Below are positions 1 to 5,193 of a stretch of DNA of 8,552 nucleotides, piece after piece. The translations under genes and the position numbers were made by a program. The notes under the pieces were generated by a model. That model was not told where the DNA came from and did not search any database. It saw only the letters and a program-made list of their open reading frames with translations. Source of the stretch: Deltaproteobacteria bacterium (GTDB lineage: Bacteria > Desulfobacterota > GWC2-55-46 > S146-70 > JAUXIU01); NCBI GenBank assembly GCA_030620895.1, contig JAUXIU010000035.1:1-8552 (forward strand), read 5' to 3'. Within the stretch, counting starts at the first letter, position 1. The number at the start of each line of letters is the position of its first letter.

Positions 1-69
1 GAAAAGGTATTATGAATCGGTAAGAATGTCAAGGCAATAAGGGTATAATGCGGGTATAATAAAAATATT

Positions 70-486
70 TTATCGTTTTTCCAGCCACTCATCTATAATG
101 AATTCTAGTGGTTCGCTAACGAACATGATTGCAGACCTTCCCAGTCCGCTGTTAAAATAACCGACAATCGGGCATCTACCTGAATACCCCCTGGCATTTA
201 GACTCTGTGCCAGTGTCATGGCATCTGTCCAGACACAGCAATCCTCGTTTTTATGAAGAACACAGGGGAACCTTATCCTACCAAGCGGCATAGGAAGTAT
301 TACATCCCTGTTATCGGGCAAACGAATGCAGGGACCATCCAGCACAATAGACTCATCGTCGGTGTTTAAAGCCGTGATTATCAACTTTAGAGGACCCTCA
401 TCTGTCCCCGGGACAGGACCAATCCTCAGTTCAACCTTAACCGGTCCCTTTTTTTCCTTACTCTTGGAGATAAAACTATATACCAT
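70..486 (-). CDS. Small beta-rich protein of unknown function
   Basis: This gene encodes 138 residues that I cannot assign to a named family. Residues 15-60 look like alternating beta strands (VKVELRIGPVPG, LKLIITALN, ESIVLDGPCIRLPD). They are followed by a WTDAMTLAQSLNARGYSG segment (about 87-104) and a strand pair around GYFNSGLGRSAIMFVSEPLEF, ending in an acidic/basic helix (IIDEWLEKR). This order (strands, a W plus short helix, then 'GyfnsgLGr') resembles small Ig-like beta-sandwich proteins, but only by eye. It has no signal peptide or membrane segment, so it is probably cytoplasmic. The first ATG is preceded by AAGGT at a spacing of about 9 nt, and this weak ribosome site is the very end of the 9-bp repeat array upstream. 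It lies 283 bp beyond the Hsp70-like gene on the same strand, so it may be the last gene of that operon, although the array could separate it. Reading frame confidence is high; function is unknown. Confidence 0.75.
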   Translation of the reverse strand: MVYSFISKSKEKKGPVKVELRIGPVPGTDEGPLKLIITALNTDDESIVLDGPCIRLPDNRDVILPMPLGRIRFPCVLHKNEDCCVWTDAMTLAQSLNARGYSGRCPIVGYFNSGLGRSAIMFVSEPLEFIIDEWLEKR

Positions 487-497
487 TCTTTTTTACC

Positions 498-659
498 TTG
501 TTTGCCTGGTTTGCATTGTTTACCAGGTTTGCTTGGTTTATATTGTTTATTTTGTTTACCTTGTTTGCCTGGTTTACTTAGTTTGCATAGTTTGCTTTGT
601 TTATTATGTTTACCCAGTTTTCTTTGTTTACTTAGTTTATATTGTTTACATTGTTTGCC
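498..659. repeat. 9-bp tandem array, 18 units (NNGTTTRYN)
   Basis: Eighteen consecutive 9-bp units run without an insertion or deletion. Examples are TTGTTTGCC at 498, TGGTTTGCA at 507, TTGTTTACC at 516 and 552, and TAGTTTGCA at 579. GTTT at unit positions 3-6 is kept in all 18 units, while the flanking positions vary. The array sits between the Hsp70-like gene and the next leftward gene and ends directly at that gene's weak ribosome site. The strict period with varied units suggests growth by slippage followed by drift, or selection on the GTTT core. Confidence 0.9.
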
Positions 660-664
660 TTTTT

Positions 665-745
665 AACCATGTGAACCAAGTCAACTATGTAAACCGTGCC
701 AACCATGTTAACCATGTAAACTATGTGAACCATGTTAACCGATCA
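665..745. repeat. 9-bp tandem array, 9 units, inverse sense (AACCATGTN)
   Basis: Nine 9-bp units in register start with AAC: AACCATGTG at 665, AACTATGTA at 683, AACCATGTT at 701 and 728, AACTATGTG at 719. Read on the opposite strand they become NACATGGTT, matching the GTT core of the adjacent 18-unit array. The two arrays are therefore a low-complexity inverted pair that can fold on itself. For example, GTTTACTTAGTT at 572-583 pairs with AACTATGTAAAC at 683-694 at 11 of 12 positions. Only 5 bp separate the two arrays. Confidence 0.88.
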
Positions 746-748
746 AAC

Positions 749-763
749 AGGGACAGAGTCCCT
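749..763 (-). terminator. Stem-loop just after the Hsp70-like stop codon
   Basis: AGGGAC-AGA-GTCCCT forms a perfect 6-bp stem with a 3-nt loop, 6 nt past the TAG stop of the Hsp70-like gene. On the transcribed strand it is followed by GTTTGAT, which lacks a proper U-run, so this is at best a weak intrinsic terminator. It could instead be an mRNA 3'-end stabiliser or an edge of the neighbouring repeat structure. Confidence 0.3.
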
Positions 764-769
764 TTGTTC

Positions 770-3652
770 CTATTGCAACCTTATACCCGTATCAATCTCA
801 TCGTTATTACCGTATCTAACCCCAAGATGCCCAGTGTTATCTACGCAGAATGTAACATAAACGTATTCTTTCAATGGTTTCTGAAAGGATAATGTTACTA
901 TGTTGAAACCCTTTAATGCCATATCTTCAGTATACTTCAGCGCCTGTTTTATAAATTCTGTTCCATCTTCATTCTCCCATCTCCTGAGAATGTGGCTATC
1001 GGGAATCTCGAAAAGCTCAAGGTAAATCTCGTTCTGATCGCCTAATGTCCTTGCAGGACTGAGTTTATAAGTCTTTTCAAAAGGAAATAATTCACCCTTC
1101 TCAAAAACTATCTCATACGCATATGGGATATCCTTGTTTTTTGTTGTATAACGGAGTGCATAGGCAAGCCCAAGGTGCTTATCGATTATATTCCTTGTAC
1201 TATATAGCACAGCACCTGCTGCTACCGCAGATAACGGGCTGTGGTCGTAGATGGCATTTTTTCCCATGAGTTCAGGTACGATTGAACCTATCTTGTCCTT
1301 AAATGAGGGTATCTGAGAAGAACCGCCGGTTAAGATAATAGCCTCTATCTTATCCTTTGTAATAGCAATCTTTTCGGCTTTTCTCAGTACATTTGATATG
1401 GTACGATCTACCATCCTGTAGAAATTATGTTTAGCCAGGACATCTTCTAAATCCTCCCTTGTTACCTCACAGATATTATCACCGTTCCAGCGAAAAGGAA
1501 CCTTCACACTGTCAGAAAGTGCTATCTTTATCTCTTCTGCCTTATTGATTAACACCCTTTTGTCTATTGTAGAGGTCTTTCCAACTTTGTCCACCAGATA
1601 ATCCGCCAACCATGCATCTATGTCATGCCCTCCTAGCACCTTGGACCTGTCCGGTTTTGATATTACGTGAACATCGTCTAAACTCAGCCTGAGTATCATA
1701 ACATCCAATGTACAACCACCAAAATCAATAACCATAACGATCTTGTCTCTGACCCCTGCCACCTGGTATCCAATCGCAGCAGCAAGAGGCTCCTCCAGCA
1801 ATTCAACATCCATCCCCTTCATCGTCTTTGCTATTATCTGCTTTATATTTCTTCTATAATCATGGAACCCTACAGGTACCGTAACATAAAGCTTTTCCTT
1901 AAGGGCCCCTGAAAATATAGAAAACCATTGAGGACGTTTTAAATCATTCTTCAAATGTCTGTATAGGATATTAAAATAAGATTCCATAAATCTTTTGCCT
2001 TCTGTCCTGCCATCTAGCAACATCTTCTTAAAATTCACAACAGTTTCTAAATCCTTTGCCTCCATACCTATTGTATTGGTTTTAGCAGAAACCTTTGTCG
2101 GTATGATATTAACCCCTTCATAATTTCCGGATATGGATTTCAATACAACAAATTCCGGCTGGTAACCTCCCCTTTTCCTCATAATAACGGTATTCGTGGC
2201 CCCGAGGTCAATTGACAGGCAATCCTCTACGCTTTTAGCGGGTCTTTTAAGTTCAACTTGTTTTCCGGTTTTCACAAACACATGCTCCACCAAAACCGGT
2301 CTTTCAACCTCCTTACCATGATAGGTCTCTTTAAGCTTCTCCAGGTGGTCAACAATCTTCTTAACTGCGGCCCTGAGTTTGTTAGGTTGAATCCATACAT
2401 GGGTATATGGTCTCAATATTTCTATAAGCCTTATATCTTTCAGTTGAAAACCAAACTTATCGAGTTCCCTGGCAAGGATATTGGCGTACTTCTCCTTTAT
2501 GTACCGATTCTTTTTGGATTCCTTCATCCTTTTTTCTTCGGCCACAAGCAGATAATCCATGACATCCACTATCTCAATATCCTCTATCCTCTTTTTCACC
2601 GTAAAGAAGCTTAGGATATGTTCAATGATTTTTGTAATCAATGGAAAATACTCCTCGGTCTTGGGGAGTTCACGAAGAATCTCTATCAGGGCATGTTTTT
2701 TGACAATGGGGTCTTTTATCTTTAATGATGATTCATAGGCATGCATCATGACCTGTGAATATAATGGCATCAATTCCTCCGTTCGAGGGAGTTCTTTCGC
2801 AATATAGACAAGTGCGTATTTCTGATAATGGGGCTCATCGAGATAATCTGTAGCAGTCATTGCCAATTTTATGGCATCTTTGTACAGCTTCAGGAACTCT
2901 CCTGTCTTAGGGATACTTTTTGCAATACCAAGCAGAGAGTACTTTCTGTAAAAGGCATAATCGGAACTCTTGGGAAGCTCTTTTGCAATCTCAACCAGCG
3001 AATATTTCTTGTAATGTGGTCCTTCTGCCAGGTCCATTGCCAACCTCAGTGCATGCAGACGCAATGGGATAAATTCATCTGTTTCTGGAAGTTCATTTGC
3101 AATGTCAACCAGCGAGTACTTTCTTATAAAGGCGTTCTTAATCATAGATGCCGCTTCAACTGCCTGTTCCATGGCCTGTTTGTATATTTGAAGGGATTCA
3201 GGAACCTGAGGCAGCTCATTTACAAGATGGCTCAAAATAGATTTTCTATGTTTCGGCTCTTCAATTTCTTTCGTTGTTTCAATTGCCAGTCTAATAACCT
3301 GCAAGTATAGTGGGATAAAATTCTTTGTCTTGGGAAGTTCTTTGACGATATCAAGGATGGCATATCTTCTTTCGGCTGCATGCTCGATATTGTTTGCCAG
3401 GTCCAAGTCTAACTGGTATAAAGGTAAAAAGGCCGGTGTTTTTGGGAGTTCCCTTATAATACGGACAAGGACTTTTTTCCTGTCTCTTGGGTCCTTGATT
3501 TCCTTTGCTTCATCCAATGTCTGTCTGGCAAAAGACAGTTTTTCTTCGATTGTATTCGAGTCATTTATCATATCTAAGTAGTTTTGTAGTTTTACCATCT
3601 CTGAGCCCTTAGAAATCAACCTTGCTGAATCCGGTTTTTGTAATTGTTCCAT
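770..3652 (-). CDS. Hsp70/DnaK-like ATPase with N-terminal helical repeats
   Basis: This is a 960-residue chaperone-type ATPase. Residues about 50-345 hold eight helical repeats centred on (K/N/R)ELPKT at residues 68, 105, 146, 187, 225, 246 (as SIPKT), 287 and 328. Their consensus is roughly RKYALVDIAKELPKTEEF. A charged helical linker spans about 346-470. The actin/Hsp70 nucleotide-binding domain follows: phosphate-1 SIDLGATNTVI (480-490), VPVGFHDYRR (593-), connect motif EPLAAAIGY (621-629), phosphate-2 VIDFGGCTLDV (641-651) and the adenosine motif ILTGGSSQIPSF (773-). Phosphate-2 has Cys where Hsp70s usually have a third Gly. Residues about 821-940 resemble a beta substrate-binding domain; a long lid and an EEVD tail are absent. 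Ordinary DnaK is about 640 residues with no N-terminal extension. The gene overlaps the radical-SAM gene by 44 nt if the first ATG is used. ATG at 3598 (residue 19) would remove the overlap and has a better ribosome site. It is probably cytoplasmic. The repeats may dock a client or the AAA+ partner (inference). Confidence 0.9.
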   Translation of the reverse strand: MEQLQKPDSARLISKGSEMVKLQNYLDMINDSNTIEEKLSFARQTLDEAKEIKDPRDRKKVLVRIIRELPKTPAFLPLYQLDLDLANNIEHAAERRYAILDIVKELPKTKNFIPLYLQVIRLAIETTKEIEEPKHRKSILSHLVNELPQVPESLQIYKQAMEQAVEAASMIKNAFIRKYSLVDIANELPETDEFIPLRLHALRLAMDLAEGPHYKKYSLVEIAKELPKSSDYAFYRKYSLLGIAKSIPKTGEFLKLYKDAIKLAMTATDYLDEPHYQKYALVYIAKELPRTEELMPLYSQVMMHAYESSLKIKDPIVKKHALIEILRELPKTEEYFPLITKIIEHILSFFTVKKRIEDIEIVDVMDYLLVAEEKRMKESKKNRYIKEKYANILARELDKFGFQLKDIRLIEILRPYTHVWIQPNKLRAAVKKIVDHLEKLKETYHGKEVERPVLVEHVFVKTGKQVELKRPAKSVEDCLSIDLGATNTVIMRKRGGYQPEFVVLKSISGNYEGVNIIPTKVSAKTNTIGMEAKDLETVVNFKKMLLDGRTEGKRFMESYFNILYRHLKNDLKRPQWFSIFSGALKEKLYVTVPVGFHDYRRNIKQIIAKTMKGMDVELLEEPLAAAIGYQVAGVRDKIVMVIDFGGCTLDVMILRLSLDDVHVISKPDRSKVLGGHDIDAWLADYLVDKVGKTSTIDKRVLINKAEEIKIALSDSVKVPFRWNGDNICEVTREDLEDVLAKHNFYRMVDRTISNVLRKAEKIAITKDKIEAIILTGGSSQIPSFKDKIGSIVPELMGKNAIYDHSPLSAVAAGAVLYSTRNIIDKHLGLAYALRYTTKNKDIPYAYEIVFEKGELFPFEKTYKLSPARTLGDQNEIYLELFEIPDSHILRRWENEDGTEFIKQALKYTEDMALKGFNIVTLSFQKPLKEYVYVTFCVDNTGHLGVRYGNNDEIDTGIRLQ
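2618..3502 (-). repeat. Coding repeats: about 41-residue (123-bp) helical units
   Basis: Successive ELP cores in the Hsp70-like protein are spaced 37, 41, 41, 38, 21, 41 and 41 residues apart. Each full unit reads roughly as an acidic/proline turn (IKDP, DEPHY), then R/YKKYALV-IAKELP, then a second helix (FIPLY-QAI-LA-EAA). The pattern is like HEAT/TPR-type helical hairpins. The 21-residue interval (residues 226-247) lacks the second helix, indicating a half-unit deletion or a deliberate kink in the solenoid. Confidence 0.8.
3606..3609 (-). promoter_or_regulatory. Ribosome site favouring the internal Hsp70-like start
   Basis: AGGG lies 7 nt before the ATG at 3598 and shares its A with the TAA stop of the radical-SAM gene. 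Using it would place the two genes 10 nt apart. The upstream ATG at 3652 has AGGA only 4 nt away and codes for 18 low-information residues inside the end of the preceding gene. Either start gives tight translational coupling; I slightly favour 3598. Confidence 0.45.
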
Positions 3653-4175
3653 CTTTTCCTATAAGAATTTCCTCCTTTGAAAGCATATAAAGATTAGCTT
3701 GTCGATAGCGATTAGTAAAAAAATAAAACTTCTGATTACTGGACCCCCGAGCCAGAAGTGTAGTTTCCTTTTTTGACTCCTCATACCTTCCATCTATAAG
3801 AACATCTATGAAATTAATGCACAGCCGGTACTCCCTGATCTTCTTCAGTCTCTCATATGCCAACCCTGTGTAGACTATCGTTGACAGACCATAGGATTCT
3901 TTGGCAAGCTTTAGAAGAGATAAAAGCCCTATTGCTTGATAAAATGGTTCGCCACCACTTATTGTTACGCCTTCGATATCCTGCCGAAGGTATCTTTGAA
4001 AGACATCACCTGGATGATATAGATTCATATTATCGAATGAATGTGTGCCTGAATTAAAACAGCCCTGGCATTTAAGGTCACAGCCTTGAAAGAAGATTAC
4101 CAATCTATTTCCAGGGCCGTTTACCCTTGAAAAGGGTATGATTGAATGAATGTTGATGAGAATATCCTGGTCCAT
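3609..4175 (-). CDS. NrdG-like radical-SAM activating enzyme
   Basis: This 188-residue protein is a single-cluster radical-SAM enzyme of the glycyl-radical activase type. CDLKCQGC (32-39) is the CX3CX2C motif that binds the 4Fe-4S cluster. The surrounding VNGPGNRLVIFFQGC is the typical activase entry, ISGGEPF (72-78) is the SAM-binding GGE motif, and VYTGLAYERL (101-110) and DVLIDGRYE (124-132) are found in NrdG-like enzymes, as is RGSSNQK (143-149). Its length is that of a compact activase with no extra cluster domain. Members normally cleave SAM to a 5'-deoxyadenosyl radical and abstract hydrogen from a partner enzyme. No glycyl-radical enzyme (nrdD or pfl type) is present here, so the target is unknown. 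The gene is followed with overlap or a 10-nt gap by the Hsp70-like gene, implying co-expression. No strong ribosome site is visible before its ATG. Family confidence is high; the substrate is open. Confidence 0.88.
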   Translation of the reverse strand: MDQDILINIHSIIPFSRVNGPGNRLVIFFQGCDLKCQGCFNSGTHSFDNMNLYHPGDVFQRYLRQDIEGVTISGGEPFYQAIGLLSLLKLAKESYGLSTIVYTGLAYERLKKIREYRLCINFIDVLIDGRYEESKKETTLLARGSSNQKFYFFTNRYRQANLYMLSKEEILIGKDGTITKTGFSKVDF

Positions 4176-4538
4176 TTATTTTTAACCGGTTTGAACAGCT
4201 TACACTGTTTGGTTTTGTTGACTGATCTTCTAAAGAAGATAGATTGTCAGGTGTGAATTGTTCTTTATACCAATTTGTTCTTCTTTTACATCTTTAGCAA
4301 ATTCTTCCTTAGAAATTAACTTATAAACTATACACAACGTTATAAATAAATGCGCATACTGACCGGAAACTCATTCGGACACTGATGCAGTCTTCATCCG
4401 GAAAGTGAACGATGTTTATCACAGTGAAGTTACCCTGCCCACAGGGCGGGGCATCTTGACAGCAAGGAAGTTTCCATTACATTAGCACGCCTTGACCCCG
4501 CCTACAAGGCGGGGCTTACGGCGTGCATCCTGTTGAAT
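4176..4538. other. 363-bp spacer: AT-rich leader plus hairpin repeats
   Basis: No convincing gene is seen. The half next to the radical-SAM start (4176-4350) is AT-rich. It contains a small hairpin, ATCTTC-TAAA-GAAGAT (4225-4240), and a palindrome AACCGGTT close to the start codon, and may hold that gene's promoter, although I see no clear -35/-10 pair. The other half (about 4360-4534) holds degenerate direct repeats and the two-hairpin repeat listed separately. A 35-codon open stretch at 4230-4337 on the minus strand lacks ATG, GTG and a ribosome site. Confidence 0.6.
4422..4534. repeat. Two-hairpin GC-rich repeat, long copy
   Basis: The first stem-loop, 4433-4451, is an 8-bp stem with one G-T pair and an ACA loop. 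The second is a two-stage hairpin: outer GCACGCC (4485-4491) with GGCGTGC (4520-4526), inner CCCCGCC (4496-4502) with GGCGGGG (4508-4514), loop TACAA. Both ends recur at 7457-7506: 4422-4451 matches 7457-7486 with two mismatches, and 4508-4534 matches 7480-7506 exactly. The repeat lies 4 nt past the DUF2997 stop. No U-run follows, so it is not a classic terminator. It resembles REP-type or IS200/IS605-type terminal hairpins (inference). Confidence 0.85.
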
Positions 4539-4727
4539 TTATTTGTCCGTCTCTATCTTTATCCTCCCCTCTTCTTCTAACCCCGTTTCTTCCTTTTCTA
4601 CAAATTCCTCGATCGTGCCTATTAGCTTCTTCAACTTATCTGCAACATCCTTGCAATCAGTAAAAACTGTGGAATCCACTTCAACTTTTCCATCTTTTGT
4701 AATCCTAATCTTTATCTTCTTGTTCAC
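4539..4727 (-). CDS. DUF2997-like small protein
   Basis: This 62-residue protein has the pattern of the DUF2997 family. An N-terminal strand pair, KIKIRITKDGKVEVDS, leads into a TDCKDVADKLKKLIG helix (about 23-37), corresponding to the family's 'G-x-x-C-x-x-x-x-x-x-LE-x-x-LG' region with the Cys retained at residue 24. An acidic tail of about 25 residues (EEFVEKEETGLEEE) is longer than I expect for the family. Start is GTG, with a GGGGGG ribosome site 7 nt upstream, which supports it. It sits 21 nt after the DUF1257-like gene. DUF2997, DUF1257 and Ycf46-type AAA+ genes recur together in bacteria, and that context strengthens the call for such a short protein. Biochemical role is unknown; it may be a small adaptor or client of the AAA+ protein (inference). 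Confidence 0.8.
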   Translation of the reverse strand: MNKKIKIRITKDGKVEVDSTVFTDCKDVADKLKKLIGTIEEFVEKEETGLEEEGRIKIETDK

Positions 4728-4748
4728 TTCTCTTCCCCCCTTCCTATA

Positions 4749-5090
4749 TTAATCCTTCAGCAGTATTAATATTTCACCTGCCTCTTCCGTCTCCTTTGCA
4801 ATTTCAAAGTCCAGGGGAAGATTATCCTTAATAGATTCATATGCATAAATCTGCTTCAATCTGTTTGTAAATACTCTAGCCACCCGAGCATCACCATGAA
4901 CTTCCATGTTATTACCAGATTTTTCCTTACATATATTTAGCATATCGCCATCTCTATCCACTTCTATCTTTTCCTTCCTTTCATTTATCTCATAGGTTGT
5001 AATCTCACCCCTTCTCTTTAGTTCAGCCAAAGCACTTATAATATACTTCTTATTGCATAACTCTGTCTTTATCTTGGCATAGAAGGACAT
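4749..5090 (-). CDS. DUF1257 / Ycf35-like protein
   Basis: The 113-residue product fits the DUF1257 family, named Ycf35 in plastids and cyanobacteria. It opens with MSFYAKIKTELCNKKYIISALAELKRRG cut here as MSFYAKIKTEL... (family: MSHFS-IKTKI-N-E-L--AL--L). It ends in a YAYESIKDNLPLDFEIAKE segment followed by a short EEAGEILILL strand, as in family members. The middle (TYEINERKEKIEVDRDGD) is charged and probably beta. Function in the family is not established. It has no membrane segment or signal peptide. The ATG has an excellent ribosome site, AGGGGG at 5096-5101, 5 nt upstream. It lies between the Ycf46-M41 gene (103 nt away, with a 7-bp repeat array between) and the DUF2997 gene (21 nt away), the typical partner set for this AAA+ family. 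Confidence 0.82.
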   Translation of the reverse strand: MSFYAKIKTELCNKKYIISALAELKRRGEITTYEINERKEKIEVDRDGDMLNICKEKSGNNMEVHGDARVARVFTNRLKQIYAYESIKDNLPLDFEIAKETEEAGEILILLKD

Positions 5091-5102
5091 CGCAACCCCC
5101 TA

Positions 5103-5162
5103 ATCGTGTATCGTGATTTGTGAATCGTAAATCGAACCACGATCCACGAACGACGAACGACG
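5103..5162. repeat. 7-bp tandem array with inverted second half
   Basis: Heptamers run in register: ATCGTGT 5103, ATCGTGA 5110, TTTGTGA 5117, ATCGTAA 5124, ATCGAAC 5131. They switch to the inverse form: CACGATC 5138, CACGAAC 5145, GACGAAC 5152, GACG 5159. ATCGTG at 5110-5115 pairs perfectly with CACGAT at 5138-5143. Seven Ts follow at 5163-5169, so the plus-strand reading looks like a terminator, but the neighbouring genes are transcribed the other way. In the gene direction it forms a hairpin in the 103-nt spacer just before the DUF1257 ribosome site. Confidence 0.85.
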
Positions 5163-5193
5163 TTTTTTTAGTCTTCATTTGTATTATCTATAC

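Noticed and set aside
4..32. TTGACA on the minus strand (27-32) as the -35 of a promoter for a gene beyond the left edge.
   Set aside because: No good -10 hexamer occurs 16-18 bp downstream (TACCTT or ATACCT only), and the target gene is outside the window.
41..60. Two TATAAT boxes in a GGGTATAAT direct repeat, suggesting plus-strand promoters.
   Set aside because: No suitable -35 element lies at the right distance and no plus-strand gene follows. The repeat is short enough to be chance in AT-rich sequence.
498..745. CRISPR array.
   Set aside because: The units are only 9 bp, contiguous without spacers, and invert half-way; no cas genes are present.
326..892. A 188-codon plus-strand open frame encoding tripeptide repeats (V-Y-L / V-C-I, then N-H-V).
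   Set aside because: It overlaps two well-supported minus-strand genes and owes its openness to the 9-bp array, whose period is a multiple of three and contains no stop codon in this frame. No ribosome site is visible at its ATG and the product is low-complexity.
3857..4057. A plus-strand open frame inside the radical-SAM gene, and similar antisense frames in the other genes.
   Set aside because: They are antisense to genes with clear family motifs and have no recognisable domains of their own.
5163..5169. Intrinsic terminator (hairpin plus seven Ts) on the plus strand.
   Set aside because: No plus-strand gene ends here. In the direction of local transcription the T-run precedes the hairpin as an A-run, so it cannot work as a classic terminator for the AAA+ gene.
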